The position numbers were made by a program, and so were the translations under genes. Below are positions 45,714 to 53,630 of a stretch of 53,983 bases of DNA, piece after piece. Positions within the stretch are counted from its first letter, which is position 1; each line of letters starts with the position of its first letter. This DNA is from Chitinophagaceae bacterium (lineage in GTDB: Bacteria; Bacteroidota; Bacteroidia; Chitinophagales; Chitinophagaceae). Location of the stretch: positions 1-53,983 of the forward strand of contig JABFRU010000027.1 in NCBI GenBank assembly GCA_013140985.1, given 5' to 3'. The notes beneath the pieces are model-generated. The model had not been told where the DNA came from and ran no database searches. It was given only the letters and a program-made list of their open reading frames with translations.

Positions 45714-45859
45714 CGGCCGGTGGTAGTGTATCAGTTTCAATTTTGTTTCCCACAAAGACACTAAGAACACAAAAAAGGCATATTGATCTTAACCACTTTG
45801 TGGTTTTTGTGTCTTTGTGGGATGCCTTTATTTTTCAAAATGAGACACTACTCGGCCGG
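45714..45859. repeat. nested inverted-repeat element, MITE-like
   Basis: The element is about 146 bases. The outer ends carry CGGCCGG and GTAGTGT, matched on the other side by ACACTAC and CGGCCGG. Inside is a perfect 14-base pair of arms, TCCCACAAAGACAC (45748–45761) and GTGTCTTTGTGGGA (45809–45822), and in the centre AACCAC/GTGGTT around TTT (45791–45805). The CACAAAGACAC words belong to a low-complexity type that is widespread in environmental bacteria. It has no coding capacity. Confidence 0.6.
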
Positions 45860-45894
45860 TTATTCTGAAAAAATGATTCTTTGTAAAAAAAATC

Positions 45895-46389
45895 ATGGCA
45901 ACCTATTATCCTCTTGCTGCCGGTAACGAATGGCAATACAAACAAAAAGACGGAAGCACTTATGTCAACAAAGTGACTGCAGCCAATGGCAACGAATACC
46001 AGATGCACAACAGTGCTGCCAATACCAGCAGTACAATGAAATTGGAAGGACAGAAATATATCATGGATGCACTGGAAGCTGGTAATTTCCAGCAATGGCT
46101 GGGCAATGACCTGAACAATGGCGATAGCTGGGAAATAAAGTTCAAAGCTAATGGACTTGATTGTATCCTTATCATGACCGTAAAAGATACCAATACAACC
46201 AAGGAAGTTGAAGGCAAGACTTACAACAATGTTTTATTCATTGAAGCGGAAAATAAAATTGTAATGAACGGAACCATCATGCCGCTCAATTTTTTTACGC
46301 AATATTATTATGCAGATGGAGTAGGGCTTGTGCTGACTACCTCTTCAGCGGGAGATATTCATGCATTGGTTTCTTACAAGCTTATTTAA
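45895..46389 (+). CDS. protein of unknown function
   Basis: A 164-residue protein without an obvious signal peptide at the chosen ATG. It begins [20 protein letters not shown], a pattern seen in small beta-rich Bacteroidota proteins that are usually exported (FYPLxxGNxWxY), and continues with alternating strands to [14 protein letters not shown]. The export signal may have been lost when the upstream repeat element arrived; the 35 bases upstream offer no in-frame start. Its TAA overlaps the TAA of the convergent mutase gene in TTAA. Function unknown. Confidence 0.6.
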   Translation: MATYYPLAAGNEWQYKQKDGSTYVNKVTAANGNEYQMHNSAANTSSTMKLEGQKYIMDALEAGNFQQWLGNDLNNGDSWEIKFKANGLDCILIMTVKDTNTTKEVEGKTYNNVLFIEAENKIVMNGTIMPLNFFTQYYYADGVGLVLTTSSAGDIHALVSYKLI

Positions 46390-46793
46390 AAAGAACGGTG
46401 TTCCTTCACCCAGGTAGTAATGTATTCGCTGATCTCAGAGGTGGGAGTGCCGGGAGCAAATAGTTTGCCTACACCCATTTTATTGAGCGTTTGCATATCA
46501 TCTTCAGGAATGATACCGCCACCGGTAAGCAATACATCATTCATGCCTTTTTCTTTCATGGCATCAGCCACTTTTGGGAAAACGGTCATGTGGGCACCGG
46601 AGAGGATGCTGATACCGATCGCATCCACATCTTCCTGCAGGGCGGCATTCACCACCATATCAGGTGTTTGGCGAAGGCCTGTATAGATCACTTCCATGCC
46701 GGCATCTCTTAGTGCTGTAGCAATAACTTTAGCGCCGCGGTCATGGCCATCGAGCCCAACTTTTGCTACCAATACCCTGATAGGTCTTTTCAT
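46386..46793 (-). CDS. methylmalonyl-CoA mutase, cobalamin-binding subunit/domain
   Basis: A 135-residue stand-alone B12-binding domain. It has the DxHxxG motif (Asp15-Gly-His17-Asp-Arg-Gly20), where His17 is the lower cobalt ligand, then [16 protein letters not shown] and [12 protein letters not shown], which line the nucleotide tail of cobalamin. In classical MCM this is the C-terminal domain; here it is separate, as in the split mutases (such as isobutyryl-CoA or ethylmalonyl-CoA type enzymes and some archaeal MCM). The catalytic subunit is not in the window. gltX ends 9 bases upstream of its start, so the two are probably cotranscribed. Confidence 0.9.
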   Translation of the reverse strand: MKRPIRVLVAKVGLDGHDRGAKVIATALRDAGMEVIYTGLRQTPDMVVNAALQEDVDAIGISILSGAHMTVFPKVADAMKEKGMNDVLLTGGGIIPEDDMQTLNKMGVGKLFAPGTPTSEISEYITTWVKEHRSF

Positions 46794-46802
46794 ATTTTAA
46801 AA

Positions 46803-48326
46803 TTAACCAAATACTTTTAAAGCATTTTGTATGCGAAGTATCGTTTCATTTTTGCCCAATAGCTCAGCAATATTAAATACAGGCGGGCCAAATTTTCCGC
46901 CCACCAGCATTATCCTGAATGGTAATTGTAATTCGCCGGGCTTGATATTTTGCAAGGCGGCCATTTTTTTAAATGCATCTTCAATAACTGCAGATTGCCA
47001 ATTTTCCAGGGCATTTATTTCTTCGATAAATAACTCAAAGAATTTTTTCTTCTCTTCATTCCATTTTGGTTTCACTGCATCCACATACCATTGCTCAGGC
47101 GTTTTGAAAAAGAAAGAAGACTGTTGCACAAAATCAGGAAGCAGTGTGCAACGATCTTTTACAAGCTCAATCACTTTATACAGTAAAGAAATATCAGAGA
47201 CAGGGATATCATTTTTTTCTAACAGGCTCTTAACTTCAAACCTCAAACCCGAAACTTCAAACTTTTTTATCCATTCATGGTTGAACCACTTTGCTTTTTC
47301 ATAATCAAATTTAGCCCCGGCGCTATGTATTCTTTCCATTGAAAATTTTTCGATCAGCTCTTCTTTGGAAAAAATTTCCTGTTCTGTTCCGTCATTCCAA
47401 CCAAGCAAGGCAAGCAGGTTGATAAATGCTTCGGGTAAAAATCCTTTTTCTTTAAATCCTTCTGTCAGTTCATTGGTTTTTGGATCGGTCCAGTTCATCG
47501 CAAAAACCGGAAAGCCATATTTGGCGCCATCTCTTTTACTTAACTTACCATTCGGTCCTAATATCAATGGAAAATGTGCCCATTGCGGCATATTCTCAAT
47601 GCCAAACAAATATTTCCAAAGTAAAATATGAACAGGGGCAGAGGGCAGCCATTCTTCGCCACGGAAAGCATGGCTTATTTGCATCAAATGGTCGTCAACA
47701 ACCACAGCCAAATGATAGGTTGGCATCCCATCTCCCTTCAATAATACTTTATCATCTACAATGGAAGTATCAAAACTTACTTTACCACGGATCATATCAA
47801 TAAAGGAAACGGTTTCTTTTTCCGGCACCTTGATCCGGATAACATGTTTTGTCCCGGCATCCAGCAGTGTTTTTACTTCATCAGGCGGAAGGGTCAGTGA
47901 GTTCCGCATTTTCATACGGATAGTATGATCATATTGTGGTGATGGGTTTTGCTCTGTCTTATAATCATGTCGCATTTTTTCCAATTCTTCTGTTGTATCA
48001 AATGCATAGTAAGCAAAACCATCTTTTACCAACTGCTCTGCATATTTCCGGTAGGTTTCTTTTCTTTCGCTTTGGCGATATGGGCCATAATTGCCTTCAT
48101 GCTGAACACTTTCATCAGGTTCCAGTCCGCACCATTTTAGTGTATCGAAAATATATTCTTCGGCCCCGGGCACATAGCGGCTTTGGTCAGTGTCTTCAAT
48201 CCGTACCAAAAAATCGCCCCCATGTTTTTTGGCAAATAAATAATTGTACAGAACGGTTCTCACACCACCCAGGTGCAAACCACCCGTAGGACTGGGAGCA
48301 AACCGGACCCGGACTCTTTTTGACAT
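46803..48326 (-). CDS. gltX: glutamyl-tRNA synthetase
   Basis: A 507-residue class I synthetase that charges tRNA-Glu. The HIGH-type motif is HLGG (18–21) in FAPSPTGGLHLGGVRT and the KMSKS-type motif is KLSKR at 261–265. The start is ATG at 48326 (MSKRVRVRFAPSP); the open frame extends 25 residues further but overlaps the divergent promoter. A low-complexity segment (47231–47265) encodes KFEVSGLRFEVKS in the anticodon-binding half and looks like a repeat taken up into the coding frame. A TATCTTTG box lies four bases before the ATG. Confidence 0.95.
   Translation of the reverse strand: MSKRVRVRFAPSPTGGLHLGGVRTVLYNYLFAKKHGGDFLVRIEDTDQSRYVPGAEEYIFDTLKWCGLEPDESVQHEGNYGPYRQSERKETYRKYAEQLVKDGFAYYAFDTTEELEKMRHDYKTEQNPSPQYDHTIRMKMRNSLTLPPDEVKTLLDAGTKHVIRIKVPEKETVSFIDMIRGKVSFDTSIVDDKVLLKGDGMPTYHLAVVVDDHLMQISHAFRGEEWLPSAPVHILLWKYLFGIENMPQWAHFPLILGPNGKLSKRDGAKYGFPVFAMNWTDPKTNELTEGFKEKGFLPEAFINLLALLGWNDGTEQEIFSKEELIEKFSMERIHSAGAKFDYEKAKWFNHEWIKKFEVSGLRFEVKSLLEKNDIPVSDISLLYKVIELVKDRCTLLPDFVQQSSFFFKTPEQWYVDAVKPKWNEEKKKFFELFIEEINALENWQSAVIEDAFKKMAALQNIKPGELQLPFRIMLVGGKFGPPVFNIAELLGKNETILRIQNALKVFG
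47231..47265 (-). repeat. low-complexity repeat in frame in gltX
   Basis: On the coding strand the words GTTTGAAGTT, TCGGGTTTGAGG and TTTGAAGTT succeed each other, giving FEVSGLRFEV. The two FEV copies are separated by SGLR. The region is less conserved than its surroundings in this family, and the word structure resembles the low-complexity arms found in the window's gaps. Confidence 0.55.
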
Positions 48327-48330
48327 GCGG

Positions 48331-48362
48331 CAAAGATAGCGAGGAGAAGGTACAAGGAACAA
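48331..48362 (-). promoter_or_regulatory. gltX promoter with almost no leader
   Basis: On the reverse strand, TTG (48362–48360) and TATCTTTG (48338–48331) are 21 bases apart. The -7 box ends four bases before the ATG at 48326, so the transcript should be leaderless or nearly so. Confidence 0.55.
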
Positions 48363-48367
48363 GCAGT

Positions 48368-48375
48368 TATCTTTG
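48368..48375 (+). promoter_or_regulatory. -7 box of the deacetylase gene
   Basis: TATCTTTG ends five bases before the ATG at 48381. It is divergent from the gltX promoter and nearly its mirror image across a 54-base gap. Confidence 0.5.
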
Positions 48376-48380
48376 TAACG

Positions 48381-49082
48381 ATGACATTCATTGCACCACA
48401 TTATCAGAAAGCAAAGAAGAAAGCATTGTTTCCTTTTTTAAGGAAAGACAGGTTCCTTGTAAAAACCCCCTGGTGGTTAAAGAAATTATATTCCGGCTGT
48501 TTATGGGATATGCCAGTGAAAGAAAAAAAACTGTACCTCAGTTTTGACGATGGGCCTCATCCAACTATTACACCTTTCGTTTTGGATGAATTGAAAAAAT
48601 ACAATGCAAAAGCTACTTTCTTTTGTATCGGTGATAACGTAAAAAAATTCCCGGACACCTATCAGCAATATATAGAGGAAGGCCATGCTGTCGGCAATCA
48701 TACCCAGCATCATATTAACGGGTGGAGGACAAAAGATGCTGTTTACTTAAATGATATCAAAGAAGCTGCAGACGTCATTAATAGCTCATTATTCAGACCA
48801 CCTTATGGAAGAATGAAAAGAGCACAAATGAGAAAATTACTTAAGGGAGATAAAAAAATGGTCATTGTAATGTGGAATATCCTGGCTGGTGATTGGGTGC
48901 CTGATCTGCCGCCTGAAAAATGCTATCAAAGGATAAAAAGAAGAATTTCCGCCGGAGACATAATTGTACTTCATGAAAGCGATAAGGCATGGGAAAGGAT
49001 GAGCTACTGTCTTCCCTTGCTTCTTAAAGAATTTTCCGAACAAGGTTTCAAGTTCGATGTCATCGGCCTATCTAAGCAATGA
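48381..49082 (+). CDS. polysaccharide deacetylase (NodB-like)
   Basis: A 233-residue carbohydrate esterase family 4 protein that removes N-acetyl or O-acetyl groups from cell-wall or surface polysaccharide. The core motifs are LSFDDGPHPTITP (about 53–64, the metal Asp in DD), HTQHH in VGNHTQHH, RPPYGRMKRAQ and VLHESDK at the end. The N-terminus (MTFIAPHYQKAKKKALFPFL) is basic and hydrophobic and may act as a weak anchor. Divergent from gltX. The exact substrate is unknown. Confidence 0.88.
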   Translation: MTFIAPHYQKAKKKALFPFLRKDRFLVKTPWWLKKLYSGCLWDMPVKEKKLYLSFDDGPHPTITPFVLDELKKYNAKATFFCIGDNVKKFPDTYQQYIEEGHAVGNHTQHHINGWRTKDAVYLNDIKEAADVINSSLFRPPYGRMKRAQMRKLLKGDKKMVIVMWNILAGDWVPDLPPEKCYQRIKRRISAGDIIVLHESDKAWERMSYCLPLLLKEFSEQGFKFDVIGLSKQ

Positions 49083-49155
49083 TATTCTCAAAAAAAGGTA
49101 ATAAGATCAGAAGAGATGGGCCAAAAACCCAGTTAGGGGTTGGAGTAAAAAGTTA

Positions 49156-49185
49156 GGGCCTGGGTAGAAACCCTGGCCCGTTTTT
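49156..49185 (+). terminator. terminator between deacetylase and lipoprotein genes
   Basis: GGGCCTGGGT and ACCCTGGCCC pair with one central T·T mismatch around AGAA, followed by GTTTTT. Confidence 0.75.
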
Positions 49186-49232
49186 AATCCGTACCCTATG
49201 AAAACTGGTTTAAAGGTATAATAATTTTTGAA

Positions 49233-50132
49233 TTACGGCAAAGTAATTTGGGTGGAAACCCCGTTGATAGTGACCACCGCCTGGTTGTCGCAATTGCCAT
49301 TTCCAAAGTTCAAAATCGCCACCCAGGGACTGTTTACAGCGATATTAGGGCGGGTGGTCCTGACTGCACCCTTTACGATCCAGCGGCAGTTAAAACGCTT
49401 AATAAGTGGTTCAATAATCGTTGATTGCCATGTTACTAATAGATTCCCTTTTTTGGCTGTACCATAAGCATTGCCTTCCACTTTGAAAGCATCATCATGA
49501 GGAATAGCAATTGTAGCCCCGCCTTCAAATTGTGTGATTATTTTGGTACTGTTCCAACTGACATAATCACCACTTGGATAGCTAAGCTTTCCGTTTTCTA
49601 CCTTGATCTCGAACTTGCGGATGACCGGGTTAGTATTAAGTGGATTGCTGATGTTAGTGATCTTATGTATGCCTTCAACTTTGGTACCATCAAAATAAAA
49701 TCCATCAAATAGGGTGGTAGCTATAGCGCCGGGATTAATAAGACGGTTTGTATATTCAGTTATGATCCTTCCTTTTCTTAAATGACCATCAGCCCCAACA
49801 CAACCATTCGCCCCAAAATCCAGGATGACCTTAATAGGAAATTGGTTAGCTGTTAAATGAATAACAGTAACATTTGGACAGGAAGAGGCTGTTCCGAAAA
49901 CACCGATGCCGGCCATGCCTACTGTATCGTCAACACCCATTGCATCGTCAAAAACCCGGTTGAAAACTATTTCAGATTGTGCATCTGACTCGCTGGTTAC
50001 CTTTGATGCGGAAATTTCCTGTTCAGTCTCCGAGCCATCAAGGCTGGTCTCTTTTTTACATGAAACCGCAGCAAAAAGAGTAAAAAAGATCATGAAAGCA
50101 ACCAGTTGAAAAGGGCTAAAGCGGGGTTTCAT
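49233..50132 (-). CDS. lipoprotein of unknown function
   Basis: A 299-residue predicted lipoprotein with lipobox AVSC (Cys at about 25) in LFAAVSCKKETS. A Ser/Glu-rich linker follows; the rest is a beta-rich domain with paired cysteines (SSCPNVTV, NGCVGADG) and repeated RxIxxxYxN and GNAYGTAKKG patterns. The same layout is common among uncharacterised Bacteroidota lipoproteins. Transcribed toward the deacetylase and separated from tatD by 117 bases that hold the two divergent promoters. Confidence 0.65.
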   Translation of the reverse strand: MKPRFSPFQLVAFMIFFTLFAAVSCKKETSLDGSETEQEISASKVTSESDAQSEIVFNRVFDDAMGVDDTVGMAGIGVFGTASSCPNVTVIHLTANQFPIKVILDFGANGCVGADGHLRKGRIITEYTNRLINPGAIATTLFDGFYFDGTKVEGIHKITNISNPLNTNPVIRKFEIKVENGKLSYPSGDYVSWNSTKIITQFEGGATIAIPHDDAFKVEGNAYGTAKKGNLLVTWQSTIIEPLIKRFNCRWIVKGAVRTTRPNIAVNSPWVAILNFGNGNCDNQAVVTINGVSTQITLP

Positions 50133-50249
50133 AAACTTATGGTTTTAGAGAGTAGAACAAAATAACGCCTTTAAGATGAGTTTTATTGAGGTAAGTTTAA
50201 AGGAATCTTAAAGTTTTTTACTGACTTTTGAGGAGTAAAAGCCTTGAAA

Positions 50250-51014
50250 ATGACGCTGATAGACACCCATTCCCATATCTACCTATCCGAATTTGATGTG
50301 GATCGGTTAGATATGATGGAGAGAGCTCACAAGGCGGACCTCTCAAAGATACTCATGCCGGCCATTGATTCGGCTACTCATGAGGCCATGCTTTTACTGG
50401 AAGAAAAAGACCCTGATTGTCTTGCTATGATGGGGCTTCATCCCTGTTCCGTAAAAGAGAATTACAAAGATGAATTGAAAATTGCGAGGGATCATTTTGA
50501 CAAAAGAACATTTAATGCAGTAGGAGAGATCGGTCTTGATCTTTATTGGGATAAAACTTTTATTGAGCAACAATATGCCGCTTTTCATGAGCAATTGGAA
50601 TGGGCCTTGCATTTTGATATTCCCGTTTCCATTCATTCCCGCAATGCAACGGATGAATGCATACAAGTGGTGTCGGCGCATCAGAAAGGAAAATTGAAAG
50701 GGGTGTTCCATTGTTTTTCGGGGAATAATGAGCAGGCACAACAGATCATTGATCTTGGATTGTATCTCGGCATTGGCGGAGTGGTCACATTCAAAAATTC
50801 TGGATTGGATAGAGTGATGGAAACAATATCACTTGAAAACATAGTGCTGGAAACAGATGCTCCTTATTTGGCCCCGGTTCCTTTCAGGGGTAAAAGAAAT
50901 GAACCTTCTTATTTGAAATATGTGGTGGAGAAACTAAGTGAGATAAAAGGAGTTTCTGCTGGTGAAATAGCTGTCATCACAACGGCGAATGCAGAAAAAT
51001 TATTTGCATTGTAA
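50250..51014 (+). CDS. TatD-family metal-dependent hydrolase
   Basis: A 254-residue TIM-barrel hydrolase; TatD homologues act as Mg-dependent nucleases or deoxyribonucleases. The metal motifs are DTHSHIY near the N-terminus, GLHP, GEIGLDLYWD, FHCFSGN and ETDAPYLAPVPFRGKRNEP near the C-terminus. The ATG at 50250 is used; an in-frame TTG at 50244 lies 8 bases from an AGGAG sequence and is a possible alternative, adding two residues. Followed after 4 bases by the convergent tRNA-Ser gene. Confidence 0.92.
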   Translation: MTLIDTHSHIYLSEFDVDRLDMMERAHKADLSKILMPAIDSATHEAMLLLEEKDPDCLAMMGLHPCSVKENYKDELKIARDHFDKRTFNAVGEIGLDLYWDKTFIEQQYAAFHEQLEWALHFDIPVSIHSRNATDECIQVVSAHQKGKLKGVFHCFSGNNEQAQQIIDLGLYLGIGGVVTFKNSGLDRVMETISLENIVLETDAPYLAPVPFRGKRNEPSYLKYVVEKLSEIKGVSAGEIAVITTANAEKLFAL

Positions 51015-51018
51015 AAGC

Positions 51019-51104
51019 GGAGACTAAGGGATTCGAACCCTTGATACAGTTTCCCGTATACACACTTTCCAGGCGTGCTCCTTCAACCACTCGGACAAGT
51101 CTCC
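51019..51104 (-). tRNA. tRNA-Ser (anticodon GGA)
   Basis: The reverse strand folds as a class II tRNA with acceptor stem GGAGACT/AGTCTCC, a D arm (GTCCGAGTGGTTGAAGGA), an anticodon stem-loop CCTGGAAAG with anticodon GGA (51070–51068), a long variable arm and TTCGAATCC in the T loop. The discriminator is G. The CCA end is not encoded. The GGA anticodon reads UCC and UCU serine codons. Confidence 0.95.
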
Positions 51105-51139
51105 ATTTATAAAGGGGAGCAAAAATAAGGATTCTGATC

Positions 51140-51598
51140 TTACCAGTTATTTGCCTGGTCGGGGTTCATCCTTTCAGAAACATCTTCTGGTTTATGTTCC
51201 TTCCAGTAGGGGTCATATTTTACAAACCAACTTATCCATAAGCTCCGGCTTAACCGCATCAACCAGGGTTGAAGGAGTATTAAAAACACAGCATTAAAAC
51301 CCAACCAGTAAAAGAAACGATTATCTGAAGTTGACATGCCAATGATCACATACCAGGCAACCAATGTAGCTACACTTATTGCAACCGTCAGCGCATAGCT
51401 AACATAACTGGTGCCGTAATAAAATCCCACTTCAATTTCTGTAGCTTGCCCGCAAACAGGGCAATCCTTATTCATCTCCATCGTTTTTTTGAAACGAAAG
51501 GAAACAGAATTTTTAAATAACTTTCCTTCACGACAGCGGGGACAACGACAGCCAAATGCAGAGGCGAGGTAACTTCTGCTTTTCATTTTCTCTTTCAT
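51140..51598 (-). CDS. DUF983 family membrane protein
   Basis: A 152-residue protein with an N-terminal zinc-ribbon-like region ([12 protein letters not shown] and CPVCGQ, four cysteines in two pairs) and two membrane spans (about 70–92 and 98–117). This is the DUF983 family, which is uncharacterised. The ATG at 51598 is preferred over the GTG at 51601. Two bases separate it from the thioredoxin stop; it probably ends the sulfur-related transcript. Confidence 0.85.
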   Translation of the reverse strand: MKEKMKSRSYLASAFGCRCPRCREGKLFKNSVSFRFKKTMEMNKDCPVCGQATEIEVGFYYGTSYVSYALTVAISVATLVAWYVIIGMSTSDNRFFYWLGFNAVFLILLQPWLMRLSRSLWISWFVKYDPYWKEHKPEDVSERMNPDQANNW

Positions 51599-51604
51599 CA
51601 CGGG

Positions 51605-51928
51605 TCAACTTTTTGAATGCTGTACAATGATAGCTTCCAGTTGCGAAGCCTGCATGACCCCGGATCTTCGCCAAAGAGCTTTTCCTTTTTGAAATAAGAT
51701 CAGCGTAGGTACGCTTTGTATCTGGAATACTTCTGCAATAGTACGACTTTGATCGGTATCAATTTTAAGAATCCGGACCTTGTCGCCCATATTCCTGTGC
51801 AATTCTTCCAAAACAGGTTTCATCATTTTACAGGGGCCACACCACTCTGCAGAAAAATCTACCAGTACCGGCTTATCACCATTAATGATATCTGCAAAGT
51901 TTTCTTTCTTATTTGCCCCTGGGTCCAT
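51605..51928 (-). CDS. thioredoxin
   Basis: A 107-residue cytosolic thioredoxin with the redox site WCGPC (Cys30 and Cys33), the buried Asp in VDFSAEWC and cis-Pro in SVPTLILF. It reduces protein disulfides and may reduce persulfides formed by neighbouring enzymes. The start overlaps the end of the DUF6132-like gene by 20 bases, which indicates translational coupling. Confidence 0.93.
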   Translation of the reverse strand: MDPGANKKENFADIINGDKPVLVDFSAEWCGPCKMMKPVLEELHRNMGDKVRILKIDTDQSRTIAEVFQIQSVPTLILFQKGKALWRRSGVMQASQLEAIIVQHSKS

Positions 51929-52121
51929 TTTTTTCTTTTTTAAAAATGCTGAACAACAAAGCTCCCATCAATGCACCATATGCAGTACTGTTTTGCCATT
52001 TGGATGTAATGCGGCAAGTACCGTTGCTACATCCAATTTGTTGCCAATATAAATAACCACAAATGGCTCCAATAATAATACCGGTTAGCAGCAACCAGTT
52101 ATTTGCTATCCATTTCTTCAT
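51909..52121 (-). CDS. DUF6132-like small membrane protein
   Basis: A 70-residue protein with two membrane segments (about 7–25 and 45–62) around a short loop with two cysteines (GCSNGTCRI). It matches the pattern of the DUF6132 family often found beside rhodanese and YeeE/YedE genes; the loop cysteines could carry sulfur. The start at 52121 (MKKWIANNW) is used because the longer open frame overlaps the rhodanese gene. Confidence 0.75.
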   Translation of the reverse strand: MKKWIANNWLLLTGIIIGAICGYLYWQQIGCSNGTCRITSKWQNSTAYGALMGALLFSIFKKEKNGPRGK

Positions 52122-52137
52122 GTCGTTTTTTTGCTGA

Positions 52138-52449
52138 CTAACTGATTTTTGACCGGAGTCCTGCCCATCCGCCGCCATTGTACACTTCTATTCCTGCCTG
52201 GGTTAACATTCTTTTTGCCACACTACTTCTTCCACCGCTAAGGCAGCAAGTTATTACAGGCTTGTTCATTTTCCTGATCCTTGCTGTTTCCTTAGTAATG
52301 GAATGCAAAGGAATATTGATAGATCCTTTTATATGGCCTGATCTGAATTCATCCGGGCTTCTTACATCAATGATAATTGCTCCGTTTTGCTGAAGTTGTT
52401 TAAAGTCAACGGTAGCTTTTGTTCCGAAAAGTTTTTTTAACCAATTCAT
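52138..52449 (-). CDS. rhodanese-like sulfurtransferase
   Basis: A 103-residue single-domain rhodanese. The active cysteine is Cys69 in ITCCLSGGRS, and IIDVRSPDEFRSGHIKGSINIP is the standard upstream region. Such proteins pass sulfane sulfur from thiosulfate or persulfides to acceptors. A second cysteine (Cys68) directly precedes the active one. Placed with thioredoxin and a sulfur transporter, it likely handles imported sulfane sulfur. Confidence 0.93.
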   Translation of the reverse strand: MNWLKKLFGTKATVDFKQLQQNGAIIIDVRSPDEFRSGHIKGSINIPLHSITKETARIRKMNKPVITCCLSGGRSSVAKRMLTQAGIEVYNGGGWAGLRSKIS

Positions 52450-52545
52450 GTTGTTAGATTTTAAACAAAGTTCAACTGCTGAAATAACAACAACAGTGAT
52501 AATAGTTACAAAGGGCGATTAATTTTAATACAAATGCTTCTGTAA

Positions 52546-52974
52546 TTACTCTACTTTAATTACAGGTTCAAAAATAATAGCAGATTTTACGGAGTTGGAT
52601 ATGAGGCATGCTTTTTCACTCATCGCAAGTACCCGTTTTGCTTTATCCATCAGTTCGGGATCGTTAATGACCAACGTAGGCCGTAATATCACTTCGGTCA
52701 TCATATATTTTCCATCCACTTTATCAAGCTTGCCAATGGCCGTAGTATTTAAAGATGCAAATTCAAGTTTAGAATTTTCAGCCACCGCAAGAAAAGTTGT
52801 CATCAGGCAACTTTCTATAGCTGCTACAAATAAATGCTCCGGTGACCAGATACCTTTAATGCCTTTTGGAAATTCAGGAGGCGTGGCAATTTCAATTGAT
52901 TGCGTTAATGCAGGAGAGCTTATGGTACCTTTTCTGTTTTCCAACCAGGAAAGGTTTACTTCATAGTTGTGCAT
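52546..52974 (-). CDS. OsmC-family peroxiredoxin-like protein
   Basis: A 142-residue protein of the OsmC/Ohr family. The two redox cysteines are Cys56 in AAIESCLMTTF and Cys123 in SEKACLISNSV. The family reduces organic hydroperoxides or binds persulfides. No separate promoter is evident in the 125-base gap to the next upstream gene, but the gap is large enough for one. Fits the thiol/sulfur theme of the series. Confidence 0.88.
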   Translation of the reverse strand: MHNYEVNLSWLENRKGTISSPALTQSIEIATPPEFPKGIKGIWSPEHLFVAAIESCLMTTFLAVAENSKLEFASLNTTAIGKLDKVDGKYMMTEVILRPTLVINDPELMDKAKRVLAMSEKACLISNSVKSAIIFEPVIKVE

Positions 52975-53099
52975 ACGATTATTTTTACTGCCTGGTAAAA
53001 ATATGCGACACTTTTATCCTTTTGTGTGATAAGGGTCACCTGATAAAAACCATTTGATATGATTCTTATCAGTCTTATAGTGAGCTAAAAGGATCATTC

Positions 53100-53624
53100 T
53101 TAATGAGGTAATTTTTCTCTAAGATAGCCGTAAGTAAAAGTGCCTGCAATGGCGCTTAATAAAGTAACAATGACAACAGTGGCTCCTGTTCCTATTTGTG
53201 CAAATAAGGGTCCCGGGCATGCCCCGGTAATAGCCCATCCAAAACCAAACAGCACGCCTCCGTAAATATTCCCTTTATTGAATTTTTTATTGACGAACTC
53301 TATTGGTTCGCCATAAATGGTTTTGATCTTATATTTTTTTATAAGCCATACAGCAATCATACCCACCACAACAGCCGAACCAATAACCCCGAACATGTGA
53401 AAACTTTGCAGCCGGAACATCTCCTGGATCCGAAACCAGGAAATAACTTCTGACTTAACGAGTATAACGCCAAATAACAAACCGAATAATAAATATTTCA
53501 AATTATACCACCACGGATGTTTTAATTCCGATTCGTTTACACATACAGAATCAAGCGAACGTACCTCAAAATCAGTATTTTGAGTAAGGAAATTATGATG
53601 TAGCTTTTCTTGTATTTTTTTCAT
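53100..53624 (-). CDS. YeeE/YedE-type sulfur transporter, second half
   Basis: A 174-residue membrane protein with about four membrane spans after a polar N-terminal region of about 35 residues. The family motif GWAITGACPGPLFAQIGTG with its conserved cysteine is at about 130–148. YeeE/YedE proteins import thiosulfate or related sulfur species. In many Bacteroidota the transporter is split into two small proteins; this is the downstream half, starting 6 bases after the stop of the other. Confidence 0.88.
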   Translation of the reverse strand: MKKIQEKLHHNFLTQNTDFEVRSLDSVCVNESELKHPWWYNLKYLLFGLLFGVILVKSEVISWFRIQEMFRLQSFHMFGVIGSAVVVGMIAVWLIKKYKIKTIYGEPIEFVNKKFNKGNIYGGVLFGFGWAITGACPGPLFAQIGTGATVVIVTLLSAIAGTFTYGYLREKLPH

Positions 53625-53630
53625 GGCAGG

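Noticed and set aside
46386-46389. Overlap of two convergent stop codons in TTAA
   Set aside because: Common arrangement for tightly packed convergent genes; not evidence of a special function.
47365-47803. Open frames on the + strand opposite gltX
   Set aside because: Antisense shadows of gltX.
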